Translations under genes and position numbers: made by a program
Notes under the pieces: model-generated
The model's input: the letters and a program-made list of their open reading frames with translations, nothing else
What the model was told of the DNA's origin: nothing
Database searches by the model: none
Assembly (NCBI GenBank): GCA_017960905.1
Contig: JAGCYH010000038.1
Span: 62,001 to 126,000, forward strand
Direction of reading: 5' to 3'
From: Bacteroidales bacterium
GTDB taxonomy: Bacteria; Bacteroidota; Bacteroidia; Bacteroidales; Marinilabiliaceae
DNA length: 64,000 nucleotides
Shown: piece after piece, positions 7,992 to 17,694 of the stretch
Numbering within the stretch: the stretch's first letter is position 1
How the letters are laid out: each line of letters begins with the position of its first letter

Positions 7992-8375
7992 ATGGATACA
8001 TTCAATCAGTTCGACAACGGGCAGCTTTCGCTGCCCGACAGATGCATCAAATTCGCTGATTTACAGTGGAATGAGCATCCAGTGTTTAAGGGCGTAGCCC
8101 TTAAACACATCGTTACCGCTGCCGATACCGACGGTCGTTTTAGCTATCATTTGGTGCGAATTGACCCTAATTGCACTATCGGTCAGCACGTTCATGCCAC
8201 ACAGCTCGAGACACATGAAGTTGTAGAAGGTTCGGGCGTTTGTACAAACGATGGAAAATCAATAGATTACAAACCAGGAACCATTTCTGTGATTTACGCA
8301 AATGTCGGTCATGAGGTAAAAGCCAGTGCGTCAGGATTGTACCTGTTCGCTAAATTCATGCCTGCTTTGTGCTAA
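7992..8375 (+). CDS. Small cupin-domain protein
   Basis: 127 residues forming one cupin barrel. Metal-type ligands are seen as GQHVHATQLETHEVVEG (two His, a Glu and a further His), then the second cupin block from KPGTISVIYANVGHEV. Such single-domain cupins bind a metal and a small ligand; no reaction can be assigned. The ATG at 7992 lies 26 bp after a good -7 box; the frame is open further upstream, but that stretch contains the promoter. A hairpin follows at 8405-8430. Confidence 0.8.
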   Translation: MDTFNQFDNGQLSLPDRCIKFADLQWNEHPVFKGVALKHIVTAADTDGRFSYHLVRIDPNCTIGQHVHATQLETHEVVEGSGVCTNDGKSIDYKPGTISVIYANVGHEVKASASGLYLFAKFMPALC

Positions 8376-8404
8376 TGTGCTGAAGCAGAGGATTATAAGA
8401 AACA

Positions 8405-8430
8405 AAGCCTTCATCAGAAGATGAAGGCTT
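8405..8430. terminator. Hairpin between cupin gene and sbcC
   Basis: An 11-bp perfect stem, AAGCCTTCATC 8405-8415 with 8420-8430 and a 4-nt loop. The cupin and sbcC genes converge here, so it can serve both strands. The following sequence is T-rich rather than a clean T-run. Confidence 0.6.
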
Positions 8431-8440
8431 CGCTTCTTTA

Positions 8441-8510
8441 TACTTCACACTTCACGCTTCACACTTTACTCTTTACTCTTTACTCTTTACTCTTTACACT
8501 TTAATCTTTC
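8441..8510. repeat. Degenerate heptanucleotide tandem repeat
   Basis: About nine to ten head-to-tail 7-mers (acttcac, gcttcac, actttac, then tctttac four times) fill the gap between the cupin hairpin and the 3' end of sbcC. The same heptamer family recurs near 19.2-19.3 and 37.2 kb, and another 7-mer at 23.2 kb. Confidence 0.85.
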
Positions 8511-8523
8511 CTCACACTGATAC

Positions 8524-11500
8524 TCAGCCGATTACGCTTACCTTGCTGCTCGAACTGTTGCCTTCTTGGTCAACTTGTATTTGCACCTGAATGCGTTCTT
8601 TGAGCTCTTCTACATGGCTTATGATGCCCACTTTTCTGCCAGCCTTGCTGTGTAGCGAGCGCAGTGTGTTCACAGCGTTTTGAAGCGGCTCGCCGCTCAA
8701 CGTGCCGAAGCCTTCGTCGATGAAGAGCGTATCGACGGCCAGTCGGTCGCCTATGTCGCTCAGTGCCAGCGCCAAAGAGAGCGACACAAGGAAGCTCTCG
8801 CCACCCGATATGGTGCTCACCACGCGGCGGCTACAACCCTGATATGCATCTTCGATGCATATTATGTACGTGCCAGGCTCTACGTGAAGTGTGTAGCGGT
8901 CGGTCAGTGTGTACATGTATTTGTTTGCCGAGCGGATGAGGTCGGCAAGCACGTAACTCAGCGCTATGCGGCGGAATTTGTCGCCGTTGGCGCTGCCAAA
9001 GAGTTGGTTCAGCCGGTCCCACTTTCTGTATGTCTCTTCTTTTTGCTCTTTCTTGGCTTGTAATTCGCTGAATTTCTGTTTGTTATCGTTGTTTTGCTTC
9101 AATGCAGACATTACTGCCGTTTTTTGTTCTTCCACTATACTCTGTTCATTTTCAAGTGTTTGTATAGCTTCGCTTAGCGAAGCTATTGTGTCAGAGTCGG
9201 TTATGTCGGTGCGTTCGGCCAGATGCTTTTCGTATTGTGAGCGCAGTTGGCTCAATCTGGCGCGTCGGTCGTTTATTTCATTTGTTATCAGCTCAATAGC
9301 CTTGCTCGTTTCACTTATCTGTCCCGATTTGTAGGTGTTGAGCTGCTGAAGCGTCGCATAATCGATGTCGGTGTGAACCGACAGGTATTCTTGCAATTCT
9401 TTTTGTGCTTTTGCTCTGTTGCTTTCGGCTGCAACTGCCTGGTCTTTAGTCGATTGTACTTGTGCGCGCAGATTGTTGGCTTTCGCCAACAATTGTTCTG
9501 CCGAAGTGGCTTCTGTTACAGGCGTGTCGCGCCATTGCGGCATAAGCGCCGCAACAGCCGTCATCGTTTCTATCACGTGGCTGTTTTCGCTCGCCATTTT
9601 ATCCTTTTCCGCCTTTTTGTCGTCGAACTGTTTGAGCTTCGTGTTGTAAATCGAAGTTCTTGACTTTAAGTTGGTTATGAATTGTTGTGGCGCGTTGTTG
9701 CATTCATTTAGCCACGCCTCGTTGCTTATGAGTTGCGCGAGTCGGCTGCCGGCGGCGGCCGACTCGCCCTCCGCCGTGCCGATGTTTTTCTGGCTGAATG
9801 CTATTTTCTGCTTGCTTTCCGAAATCTGTTTCTCTATGCTGTCGAATTCCTCTTTGGCTTTTTCTGCACTGATTCTCAGCGCATTAATCTCTTTTTGCGT
9901 CTCTTTTGCCTTCGTTTCCAGTTTTTCGCCTTCAAGTATTTTCTGGTTTAGGCTATCTGTCTCAGTTTCAATCTGTTTTGCTATTTTATTCAGCTCGTTT
10001 GCGGTTTCATTGCCAATGTTTGCAATGCCGCATGGCGCGCACGCCTCCAACGCCGACTGGGTCAGCACTGCGAGCGTCTTGTCGTTTGCTGCAAGTTGCT
10101 TGTCTTTAGCGAGTTGCGCTTCGCGCAACTCTATGTCTGTCTTTTGCTTGTTTCGCTTCTCAACGAGCGCATTGTACTCATTTTCAGCTTCTTTGCACTT
10201 AGCTTCGCACTCGGCTACAAGTTTGTCCAGTTCGTCTTCGTGCGGGATATCAGTGCAGATTTTCTGGCGGCAGACGGGACACGTGTCGCCAACTTGCAGT
10301 TTGCTTCGAATGCTTTTTGCCCATTTGTCGATGCTTTCGCACTGTGTATCAAGCATTTCCTTTGCCGTCTCGAACCGCACTTTAGCTGCCGTTACTTTTG
10401 GCTCTAATTCCGAAAACTCTGTTTTCAGCTGTTCCATTTCGGCTTCTCTTTTGCTTATATCTGCCTGAATATCAGCTATTCGCCTCTTTTCGTTTTCGAT
10501 GCTTTTCAAACGTTCGATTGCTATTTTTATCTCGCTCTGTTTTCTGGCGTTAGCCTCTTTTGCTTGGCGCAATTGCGCCAAGCCCGTTTTTGCCAAAGTC
10601 TCGTCAATTTGCTCATATTCAGCTACTTTCGCTTTGAAGCTGTCTGCAGTCTGCTTGCATTTCTCTGCAGCGTTTTTCTTTTGCGGTTCGAGTTCGCTTG
10701 CTATTCTATTGTTCTCTGTATCAATGCTTTTTCGCTCTGCACCGATTTTTGCGTTACATTCTGCGCGTTTCTCAGTTTCGGCTATTATTGTCTGGCTGTT
10801 TTCGTAAATTGTTGCGTTGCTTTTTTCCGAATTGAAAAATTCCTCAAGCGCAACTATCTCTTTTTCAATGTTTTCTATCGCGTGTTTCTGGAACAGCGTG
10901 CCTGCTTTTATTTGCTTGAAAGCCTCAAAAAGCTGATTCATAGCTTGTTGCTGCTCTGCAATGGTTTTTGTAGCGTTATCTGTTGTGTCGAGCAGTTTTC
11001 GCGCGTCAATAGTTGCGTTCCATTGCGCTACAAGGTTTTGTCTCTTCTTAAATTCTTCTGTTTCAGTTTGTTTACTTGCGTTATCGAACGCGACTTTGTC
11101 TGTTTCAATTTGTTGTGCTATTGTCTCGCGTTCTTTCAGCCATTTTGTTTTTGCTAAGTTGTTGTCTCTCAGCTTTGTAAGTTCTTTCTGCTTCTCGGTC
11201 AGAACCGACAGCTCGCTGTTCTTTGTTTCAACCTCTTCATCGGTGAGTATTCTGATATCGCCAAGTTGTTGTTTTACAATGCTATAGCTTTTTTCGGCTT
11301 CGCCTCTCAGTTCAAATATTTTTGCACCAATTTTCGAGTAGATGTCCACGCCGGTTATTTTTTCCAGTATATCGGCTTTCTCTTTGTCATCGCTGTTGAG
11401 AAAACGTGTGAAATCGCCCTGTGTGAGCATCGTCGTGCGGCAGAACTGGGCGAAGTCGAGGCCGATGGCTCTATACATTTCCTCGACTATGTCGTCTTCT

Positions 11501-11931
11501 TTTTCAAGTTTCATGCCCGTCAGCAGATTGGTCAACTGCCACTTCTTCTTTTGCAGTTTTCCCGTAGCGTTGTTGCGTGCTCGCGCTACCGACCATTCTG
11601 CTTCGTATTCTATGTCGTTATTGCCTCTGAATGTGAGTTTTACGAACGATTCTGTTGCCTGTCTGCGCATTATCTGACGTGGGTCTTTTATTGTTAGTTC
11701 CGACGCGCTTTCGTCTATATCGGTGGTTTTGCCCTGGATTTTTGTGTTGGCCAAGCGTGGCACTTGCGCGAACAGCGCAAGGCAGATGGCGTCGAGTATG
11801 GTCGATTTGCCGGCGCCAGTTTTGCCCGTTATCAGAAATACATCGCTGTCCGACAGCGGTTTAGCATCGAAATCTATCACCGCATCTTCTATCGACGCGA
11901 TATTGTGTATGCTGAGTTTGCGTATTTTCAT
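8524..11931 (-). CDS. sbcC: Exonuclease subunit SbcC (Rad50-like ATPase)
   Basis: 1135 residues of the SMC/Rad50 type. The Walker A loop GKTGAGKST is at 36-44, long coiled coils run on either side of a zinc hook CPVC (C551, C554), and the C-terminal half-site has the ABC signature SGGESFLVSLSLALA and Walker B VDTLFIDEGFG. With SbcD it forms the nuclease that opens DNA hairpins and trims protein-blocked ends. It is slightly longer than the E. coli protein. The ATG lies 6 bp after sbcD, so the pair is one operon with sbcD first. Confidence 0.96.
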   Translation of the reverse strand: MKIRKLSIHNIASIEDAVIDFDAKPLSDSDVFLITGKTGAGKSTILDAICLALFAQVPRLANTKIQGKTTDIDESASELTIKDPRQIMRRQATESFVKLTFRGNNDIEYEAEWSVARARNNATGKLQKKKWQLTNLLTGMKLEKEDDIVEEMYRAIGLDFAQFCRTTMLTQGDFTRFLNSDDKEKADILEKITGVDIYSKIGAKIFELRGEAEKSYSIVKQQLGDIRILTDEEVETKNSELSVLTEKQKELTKLRDNNLAKTKWLKERETIAQQIETDKVAFDNASKQTETEEFKKRQNLVAQWNATIDARKLLDTTDNATKTIAEQQQAMNQLFEAFKQIKAGTLFQKHAIENIEKEIVALEEFFNSEKSNATIYENSQTIIAETEKRAECNAKIGAERKSIDTENNRIASELEPQKKNAAEKCKQTADSFKAKVAEYEQIDETLAKTGLAQLRQAKEANARKQSEIKIAIERLKSIENEKRRIADIQADISKREAEMEQLKTEFSELEPKVTAAKVRFETAKEMLDTQCESIDKWAKSIRSKLQVGDTCPVCRQKICTDIPHEDELDKLVAECEAKCKEAENEYNALVEKRNKQKTDIELREAQLAKDKQLAANDKTLAVLTQSALEACAPCGIANIGNETANELNKIAKQIETETDSLNQKILEGEKLETKAKETQKEINALRISAEKAKEEFDSIEKQISESKQKIAFSQKNIGTAEGESAAAGSRLAQLISNEAWLNECNNAPQQFITNLKSRTSIYNTKLKQFDDKKAEKDKMASENSHVIETMTAVAALMPQWRDTPVTEATSAEQLLAKANNLRAQVQSTKDQAVAAESNRAKAQKELQEYLSVHTDIDYATLQQLNTYKSGQISETSKAIELITNEINDRRARLSQLRSQYEKHLAERTDITDSDTIASLSEAIQTLENEQSIVEEQKTAVMSALKQNNDNKQKFSELQAKKEQKEETYRKWDRLNQLFGSANGDKFRRIALSYVLADLIRSANKYMYTLTDRYTLHVEPGTYIICIEDAYQGCSRRVVSTISGGESFLVSLSLALALSDIGDRLAVDTLFIDEGFGTLSGEPLQNAVNTLRSLHSKAGRKVGIISHVEELKERIQVQIQVDQEGNSSSSKVSVIG

Positions 11932-11937
11932 TTTTCG

Positions 11938-13092
11938 TCAGTTTTCGTTTTCTACCAATCGTACTACATCGTCGAACAGCGCGCGGATGTCGGTGTCGAG
12001 CTCTATTCCTTTGTCGGTGGCGTAGCGGTTGGCTATGTCGATAGGTTTTTGCTCTTTAAATTCCTCAATAGTAAGCCGTTGCGTCTGCGTTTGCTGTTGC
12101 GCTTTGCGCACAGCGTTGATGTGGCAGAGCGTGCATTTTTTGTCGGTCGTAAGAGCGGCCGCGGTGGCGAAAGCATCGGTTGGCAGCACATCTTCCACTT
12201 CGACATTGAGGCGTATGTAGGCCTGCTCATCGCTTGGGAAGCGCTTTAGCAAAGCTAAAGCCTCGTCCCACGGCTCCGCGCCATTTGCTGGCAGATTCAC
12301 CAGGTTGCGCGGATTGCTCACCGGCACTTTCGTAACTTCGGGCTGCTGACCTCGCGCGCTTATCTCTACGAGACTTACTGTGTGTTCAAAACGTTCGTCG
12401 AAGCTGACCGCCAATGGCGTTCCGCTATAGCGCACATGTTTCTCTTTATCAACGAATTGCGGACGGTGGATATGCCCGAGTGCCAAGTAGTCGTAGCCGT
12501 GTCCCATTTTGCCCAAATCTACACTGTCGATGCCGCCAACGGTGTATTCCGTACCCTTCTCGTTGCCGCTGAAGTCGCAGCCGCTTATTGTAGTGTGTGC
12601 TACCATTATCACGGGCAAATTATTTGTGTTTCTGGTGGTTACGGCGTCTAATAACTGTTGGTGGAATCCTTCGGGAATATTGCGTTCGAAACAATAGGGT
12701 ACGGCAACGACAAAGCCTTTGTCTTTTATCTCAATGATATGATTATCAATATTTTCCGCGTCTATCGTGCCGATTGTGTAAACGTTGAGTTCGCTCCACG
12801 CTTCGCGGAAAATCTCGTGTTTCGAACTGCTGTCGTGGTTGCCTGCAATGGCTATTATAGCCATTGCAGGGTTTGCCACGCGTATCCTCATCAATGCCTT
12901 GGTGAGCATGGTCTGCACCGCTGCCGACGGTTGCGATGTGTGATACACATCGCCACACAGCAGAAACACGTCGGGCTTCTCACGCCCGACAATGCCGACC
13001 ATCTGCTCCAGCATAGCAATTTGCTCTTCGGTGCGGTCGTGCCCATATAGCGTATGGCCTAAGTGCCAGTCGCTTGTATGCAGAATTTTCAT
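11938..13092 (-). CDS. sbcD: Exonuclease subunit SbcD (Mre11-like nuclease)
   Basis: 384 residues with the metallophosphoesterase motifs in order: HTSDWHLGHTLYG (Asp and His ligands), LLCGDVYHT, IAGNHDS, VAHTTISG and GHIHRPQ. It binds two metal ions and supplies the nuclease activity of SbcCD. Residues 280-370 are the capping/adaptor region that contacts SbcC. The gene precedes sbcC by 6 bp. Confidence 0.96.
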   Translation of the reverse strand: MKILHTSDWHLGHTLYGHDRTEEQIAMLEQMVGIVGREKPDVFLLCGDVYHTSQPSAAVQTMLTKALMRIRVANPAMAIIAIAGNHDSSSKHEIFREAWSELNVYTIGTIDAENIDNHIIEIKDKGFVVAVPYCFERNIPEGFHQQLLDAVTTRNTNNLPVIMVAHTTISGCDFSGNEKGTEYTVGGIDSVDLGKMGHGYDYLALGHIHRPQFVDKEKHVRYSGTPLAVSFDERFEHTVSLVEISARGQQPEVTKVPVSNPRNLVNLPANGAEPWDEALALLKRFPSDEQAYIRLNVEVEDVLPTDAFATAAALTTDKKCTLCHINAVRKAQQQTQTQRLTIEEFKEQKPIDIANRYATDKGIELDTDIRALFDDVVRLVENEN

Positions 13093-13131
13093 TTAGTGTC
13101 TTTAGTTTGCTTTTAGTTAGTTAATAATTTG

Positions 13132-13157
13132 ATAATCTGTCGTTTGCAACAGATTAT
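13132..13157 (-). terminator. Hairpin at the end of the CLec-like lipoprotein gene
   Basis: ATAATCTGT 13132-13140 pairs with ACAGATTAT 13149-13157, an 8-nt loop between them. It overlaps the stop codon of the minus-strand lipoprotein gene and lies just before sbcD, so it may attenuate read-through. No strong T-run follows. Confidence 0.4.
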
Positions 13158-14011
13158 TTTATGTCGTAAACCAGGCGTACGGCATGGCCTCTGAAACGTG
13201 CGTAAGCCGTTTCAGCGCTTGTCTCAGCCGGGTCGAACGATAATGCGTAGGCATAGTCGGCATCGTCGGGTGTCGACGACCAGTAGTTGCCGCTAACGTC
13301 AACTTCTACGTCGTAAACCTTTGTGCCATAGCGATATCCGGCACACGGAAGGAACACAGCGCCCTGAGCCTCCATCTTCGCCCAGTCGGCTTCGGTGTAC
13401 TCGTTGTCGGCGTATTTGATAGTGGCGGGCTTGAAGGCTATGCCTTCAAGGTCTTTCCACTCGTCGGGCAGAATGACAAGTCCGAGAACGTTGTCTACCG
13501 ATGCTCGTCCGAAAAGTTTTTCGGCGTTCGGTCGGTTGAAAATCAAGTAGTTCCACTCGTTTTTGGTAAGCACGCGCCAGATGTGCTCTTGGTTGCCGCC
13601 ATTGACTATTTTGTTGTACCAACCCCAATCGGCGTTGAGATATTCGCCTGTGAGTGAGATGCTTGCGTCGTTTGCTGGCATGTAGTCGCTCTCGCGCATC
13701 GTGCTCGAAGTCGGACTGAATTGTTTTGCGCCGCTATCCCAACCGCTTGTGCCCCAGCCGAATAGGTCAATGAACCCGGTGTAGTCATCGCTGATTTTCT
13801 CGTTGTCTTTGCTTATGAATTCGTTTTGCTTTTCAGCAAAACGCCATAGTTTTGTCGATGGCTGGTATTGCAGATTACCCTGTGAGAAAGTCACTTGCAT
13901 GCTCTCGCCAACCGAGAACAATGCTTTGTCGCTTTTCAATGAACCTTCTGTTCTTGTTTTGCATGCCACCAAAAGCGGCATTGCCAATAAATATACAAAA
14001 ATTCGTTTCAT
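13154..14011 (-). CDS. Lipoprotein with C-type-lectin/FGE-like domain
   Basis: 285 residues with a lipoprotein signal (MKRIFVYLLAMPLLVAC, Cys17). The mature part is one domain running from VTFSQGNLQYQPSTKLWRFA through IDLFGWGTSGWD, HIWRVLTKNEWNYL, LVILPDEWK and a final GNYWSSTP with HAVRLVY. The same domain forms the C-terminal half of the two tandem proteins at 23.3-26.0 kb. The pattern of WSS and VRxV at the end is that of the formylglycine-generating-enzyme/C-type-lectin fold seen in Bacteroidetes surface proteins and in diversity-generating-retroelement targets. No catalytic cysteine pair of true FGE is seen, so a binding role is more likely. Confidence 0.7.
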   Translation of the reverse strand: MKRIFVYLLAMPLLVACKTRTEGSLKSDKALFSVGESMQVTFSQGNLQYQPSTKLWRFAEKQNEFISKDNEKISDDYTGFIDLFGWGTSGWDSGAKQFSPTSSTMRESDYMPANDASISLTGEYLNADWGWYNKIVNGGNQEHIWRVLTKNEWNYLIFNRPNAEKLFGRASVDNVLGLVILPDEWKDLEGIAFKPATIKYADNEYTEADWAKMEAQGAVFLPCAGYRYGTKVYDVEVDVSGNYWSSTPDDADYAYALSFDPAETSAETAYARFRGHAVRLVYDIK

Positions 14012-14041
14012 TTAATTAATTATTTTATTATCAATTATTTA

Positions 14042-14782
14042 CTATATCATTCCTTGTTGTTTCAGAGTATCGAGAAGCACTTGGCTGAAGTGTTCGTTCG
14101 ACTCTTTTGCGTAGCGCACTTCGGCAAACACCTGTGCGAGGTTTTCTTTTTTGTTCTCTTGTATAAAAACCTGATTTTTAGGGTCTTTCTCCATTTCGAG
14201 ATATGCGTTTTCAATATCTGCATCGCTATAGTCGTGATACTGCTCGTCGTGCACGACGGCATTGAGCGGCAAGCGCGACGTCAGTTCGGGCGTTTCCGCC
14301 GGGAAACCGACGGAAACCGTTGTTATGGGCATCACGCCTTTCGGCAAATTGAGCACGCGAATTATTTGGTCGGGGTTGTAAGTTGTTGTGCCTAAGTAAC
14401 ATACACCTAGTCCGTGTTCTTCGGCTGAGAGGCATACGTTTTGAGCAAACAGCGAAGTGTCGATGATGGCCGAGACGAGCGTCTCGGCGTTGTCGAACCC
14501 GACGTTGGCGTTGCGCAGGCGGCACCATTTGACAAACCGGTTGATGTCGGCGCAGAAGGTCAGAACCACAGGCGCGTTGGTTATCATCGGCTGGTTGAAA
14601 TGCGCCGGCGCGAGTTGCCGCTTGAGAGCAGCATCGCGCGTAACCACTACGCTGTACAATTGCATATTGCCTGTGTTTGAGGCCCTTATGCCTGCCTTCA
14701 GTATCTCAGCGAGCAGCTCGCGGCTTATGTCTTTGTCGGTGTACCGACGTATCGATCGATGGTTGGTCAACGATGAAATCAT
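14042..14782 (-). CDS. Nitroreductase-family flavoprotein
   Basis: 246 residues. The family start is MISSLTNHRSIRRYTDKDIS, followed by ASNTGNMQLYSVVV (FMN-phosphate region) and GLGVCYLGTTTYNPDQI. It resembles the NfsA/FRP type, which uses FMN and NADPH to reduce nitro compounds, quinones or flavins; the physiological substrate is unknown. A helical C-terminal extension of about 50 residues (MEKDPKNQVFIQENKKENL) is typical of this branch. It lies between the UbiA-type gene (33 bp upstream) and the lectin-like lipoprotein gene. Confidence 0.88.
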   Translation of the reverse strand: MISSLTNHRSIRRYTDKDISRELLAEILKAGIRASNTGNMQLYSVVVTRDAALKRQLAPAHFNQPMITNAPVVLTFCADINRFVKWCRLRNANVGFDNAETLVSAIIDTSLFAQNVCLSAEEHGLGVCYLGTTTYNPDQIIRVLNLPKGVMPITTVSVGFPAETPELTSRLPLNAVVHDEQYHDYSDADIENAYLEMEKDPKNQVFIQENKKENLAQVFAEVRYAKESNEHFSQVLLDTLKQQGMI

Positions 14783-14814
14783 TTTTGTCTTTTATTTATG
14801 TCAATTTTCAATTC

Positions 14815-15774
14815 TCAATTCAAATAGTACTTGTTCATCAGATAAAAAAACAGTGGCAGCATCGCGCCCAGCATCATCACGACTTTGCACAATGTGCTTA
14901 CTGTGCTGAACTGGCGGCGTGTCTTGCTCCGAAGCAGATAAACGCAAACTGCTATCGTAGGCAGTGTAATTGCTACAGCGTAATACACTGATATATAAGG
15001 TACTGTGCGTACCGCATCAATTATCGCGTACGTAGCCCAAAGGGCTACGATAAGCACAATCTCGAGTGCTACAACTATATATTTCGAATATCTCACGCCC
15101 ATGTCTACGGGCAGTGTGTGACAGCCGCAAGCCTTGTCGCCGTCGGCGTCTTCCATATCCTTCACTATCTCGCGCGCCAGATTGCTCAGAAAAGCAAAAA
15201 ATGCTATGCCTGTGGTGTAAAACCATGCCGACGAGCATGCTTTAGTGTTGATTATCATCGGGTCGGAGAGCGACACTATGGCCGCAAACTCAACCGACAC
15301 CACCAGACACGCGCTCACGGCTACCAGCATCGCTACAATGAGGTTGCCCACGAGCATCTGCTTCTTGAAGTGGGTGGAGTAGAACCACAATATGGCCGGT
15401 ATGGCTATGAACAGAATTGCGTAAGTCTCTTTGCGATAGACAAATGAGATGAACAATCCGCACAAAACGCCTATCAGTGTGAACGCCACGTGAATGAGCA
15501 GAACACTGCGGCGTTCTATGCTTTTGCCCACCACAACCCGCTCGGGGCGGTTGATGCTGTCGGCTTTCACATCGAAGTAGTCGTTGATTACATTGCCCGA
15601 CGCCGCCAGAAAGACTGTCGAGACCACGAGCAGCACGAAATTCGTGCTGCTCAGCATTGGCTCTATGCCGTTCACTTCCAGTATGGGCAGCACCACACAA
15701 TAGCGGAGCAGTATCTGGAATATCGCCAGAAACAGCAGATTCTCGATGCGTATGAGTCGGAAGAATGGAATCAT
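14815..15774 (-). CDS. UbiA-family prenyltransferase
   Basis: 319 residues with about eight to nine hydrophobic segments. The first Asp-rich motif is NDYFDVKADSINRPERVV and the second is REIVKDMEDADGDKACG; both bind the Mg-diphosphate of the isoprenoid donor. Bacteroidetes members of this branch are usually annotated as geranylgeranylglycerol-phosphate geranylgeranyltransferase-like; the acceptor is not proven. The gene lies 24 bp after the KdsC-like gene, within a minus-strand run that starts at 17663. Confidence 0.88.
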   Translation of the reverse strand: MIPFFRLIRIENLLFLAIFQILLRYCVVLPILEVNGIEPMLSSTNFVLLVVSTVFLAASGNVINDYFDVKADSINRPERVVVGKSIERRSVLLIHVAFTLIGVLCGLFISFVYRKETYAILFIAIPAILWFYSTHFKKQMLVGNLIVAMLVAVSACLVVSVEFAAIVSLSDPMIINTKACSSAWFYTTGIAFFAFLSNLAREIVKDMEDADGDKACGCHTLPVDMGVRYSKYIVVALEIVLIVALWATYAIIDAVRTVPYISVYYAVAITLPTIAVCVYLLRSKTRRQFSTVSTLCKVVMMLGAMLPLFFYLMNKYYLN

Positions 15775-15798
15775 ATCAAATGGTTATTTTTCTGATTT

Positions 15799-16320
15799 TC
15801 ACCAAGTTAAATCTTTACCCCAATTGTCTTGTGCACGCAGCACTTGCTCCATCACGTCGCGCACACAACATTCGCCGCCTCTGTACGGCGAAATGTAGCG
15901 GCAGACGGCTTTCACATCGTCGGCTGCGTCGGCCGGACAGACGGGCATGCCTGCCATGCGAAGCACTGGCAGGTCGGGCATGTCGTCGCCCATGTACATT
16001 ATCTCGTCGTCGGTCATGCCGTATTTGTCGCGCCACGCGCAGTAGGCGGCTGTCTTCTCCGACTGCCCGACGTATATGTCCTGAACGCCCAGAGTGTTGT
16101 ATCGTGTCATTACTGCCTCGGTGCGGCCGCCAGTGATGATGGCTATATGATAGCCAAGCTTCACGGCAAGCTGCATCACGTAACCGTCTTTGATATTGGC
16201 GGTTCGCATGGGTTCACCGTTCGGAAACATTGGCACCACATGGCACGAAAGCACTCCGTCGACATCAAAGGCAAAGCCTTTGATACGTGTTAAGTCTTCT
16301 TTGAAATTCCTCATTTTCAA
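15799..16320 (-). CDS. kdsC: KdsC-like HAD phosphatase
   Basis: 173 residues, the size of C0-type HAD phosphatases that act as tetramers. Motif I is FDVDGVLS with nucleophile Asp19 and Asp21, motif II AIITGGR, then EKTAAY, and the last acidic motif [10 protein letters not shown]. KdsC removes the phosphate from KDO-8-phosphate in lipopolysaccharide core synthesis. Close relatives act on other phospho-sugars, so the symbol is a best guess. The ATG overlaps the upstream DUF2520 gene by 4 bp (ATGA), which implies coupled translation. Confidence 0.8.
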   Translation of the reverse strand: MKMRNFKEDLTRIKGFAFDVDGVLSCHVVPMFPNGEPMRTANIKDGYVMQLAVKLGYHIAIITGGRTEAVMTRYNTLGVQDIYVGQSEKTAAYCAWRDKYGMTDDEIMYMGDDMPDLPVLRMAGMPVCPADAADDVKAVCRYISPYRGGECCVRDVMEQVLRAQDNWGKDLTW

Positions 16321-17075
16321 TTATATAGTTGCATTATATCATTGCTAAGCATCTCGTATATCGTGCGCAAACGCTCGTCGTCGATGAGCTGCAAGTGCCT
16401 CTCGATGGTAGCGGTGTCGCCACGCCGTGCCGGCCCGGTCTGCGCATCGTACGGATTCATCGTAAATGCCTTGCTCACTGTTTGTTCCACCAGCGGCCGA
16501 AGCATTTCAAACGGCACATTGTGCCGTTTGAGATAGTCGTGGGCCAGTGTCAGCAAGCGGTTGGTGAAGTTGCTTGCCACCACGGCTGCCACGTGCATCT
16601 GAGCCCGTTGCACCGAGTCGGATTGGCTTACAAAATTAGACAATGATTTTGCAAATTCCATCAAAATTGTTCGTGTTTCTTCGTCCGATGCCTCTATGAG
16701 CAGCGGCACGCCCTTGAAGTCTATTGGAGCAGTGCGTGTTAGCGTCTGGCACGGATATATCACGCCGCGCCTTTGGCACGGCGCAAGCGCGTCGATGTCG
16801 GTAGCTCCCGATGTGTGTGCCACAATTACTTCGGTGTCAGCTAGTTGCGAGGCGATGCCGGATATCGCGTTGTCGCTTACCGAAATGATGTATATATCGC
16901 TTGTGCGGCAAAGGCCGCACAAGTCGGTGGTGTACCTTGCGCCAACCAAATCAGCCAACCGCTGCGCATGCGCGGCGGTGCGGCTGTATACAGCATCGAT
17001 CCGATGTCCGTTCGCTGCCGCCGCTTGCGCTATGTGCGTAGCTACATTGCCCGCCCCGACAATAGATAAGTTCAT
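16317..17075 (-). CDS. Rossmann-fold DUF2520 oxidoreductase-like protein
   Basis: 252 residues. The N-terminal half is an NAD(P)-binding fold ([19 protein letters not shown], then [18 protein letters not shown]). The C-terminal half is the helical DUF2520 domain ([20 protein letters not shown]). The arrangement is like 6-phosphogluconate or ketopantoate dehydrogenases, but the reaction is unknown. It sits directly between a secreted protein gene (TAGATG junction) and the KdsC-like gene, an order common in Bacteroidales as far as I recall. Confidence 0.82.
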   Translation of the reverse strand: MNLSIVGAGNVATHIAQAAAANGHRIDAVYSRTAAHAQRLADLVGARYTTDLCGLCRTSDIYIISVSDNAISGIASQLADTEVIVAHTSGATDIDALAPCQRRGVIYPCQTLTRTAPIDFKGVPLLIEASDEETRTILMEFAKSLSNFVSQSDSVQRAQMHVAAVVASNFTNRLLTLAHDYLKRHNVPFEMLRPLVEQTVSKAFTMNPYDAQTGPARRGDTATIERHLQLIDDERLRTIYEMLSNDIMQLYN

Positions 17076-17663
17076 CTATTTCAGCGTTTTATAGATATTT
17101 TTCAAAAGTTCGGTGTTCTCTTTTCCTGTCGCTTTCAGCGAGTTGACTATGTCGGTGTACTCCGGCGTTATTTTCGAACCTTTGTAAGTTTGCGTGTATT
17201 GTTTCTCGCCCTCTTTTTTCTCTTTTACGAGTAGCGTAAATACCTCATTTTTATCGAGATAGATGCGCACTTCGAACATCCCTGACATGTCGTCTTTCGA
17301 GTGGCGGCAATATGCGAAGACGAGGTTCTCGTCTTCGTCGTAAAGGTATTCTTCGTAATACTGGCGTGCAGCGTAGTTGTACGACAGCGTAACAAACTGA
17401 GTCTGAAGTGTCTGTGTACTGGTTTCGTAGTCGTAGTCGTCGACAAAGCAGATGGTCTGTTTCACCGCTTGCGGTCCCGATCCGCTAAGGTTGCGTTTGA
17501 GCGTCAGGTCGACAAGCGATGCCGGGTATTCGCCCGCGCGCATGTCTTTTACACGCGTCAGCATGTTGTTGTACAACTCTCTGATAGAGCTCTCGGTGTT
17601 TTGCCCCACTGAACGGATTGTTATCAGCAAAAGCATTACTAAAAATACCTGTTTTACTTTCAT
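17076..17663 (-). CDS. Secreted hypothetical protein
   Basis: 195 residues of unknown function. A signal peptide is clear (MKVKQVFLVMLLLITIRSVGQ). The mature part is mostly predicted beta (TICFVDDYDYETSTQTLQTQ, FEVRIYLDKNEVFTLLV) followed by a helical end with many Lys. There are no recognisable catalytic motifs. It is the first gene of a tight operon that continues with DUF2520, kdsC and ubiA genes, and it has its own promoter at 17695-17724. Confidence 0.72.
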   Translation of the reverse strand: MKVKQVFLVMLLLITIRSVGQNTESSIRELYNNMLTRVKDMRAGEYPASLVDLTLKRNLSGSGPQAVKQTICFVDDYDYETSTQTLQTQFVTLSYNYAARQYYEEYLYDEDENLVFAYCRHSKDDMSGMFEVRIYLDKNEVFTLLVKEKKEGEKQYTQTYKGSKITPEYTDIVNSLKATGKENTELLKNIYKTLK

Positions 17664-17694
17664 ATTCAGCGTTTTTTAAGATTTTTACCGTTCA

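Noticed and set aside
9671..10468. 265-codon plus-strand open frame opposite sbcC
   Set aside because: Lies wholly within the strongly supported sbcC gene; Ser/Phe/Leu-rich translation is a mirror of the Glu/Lys coiled coil.
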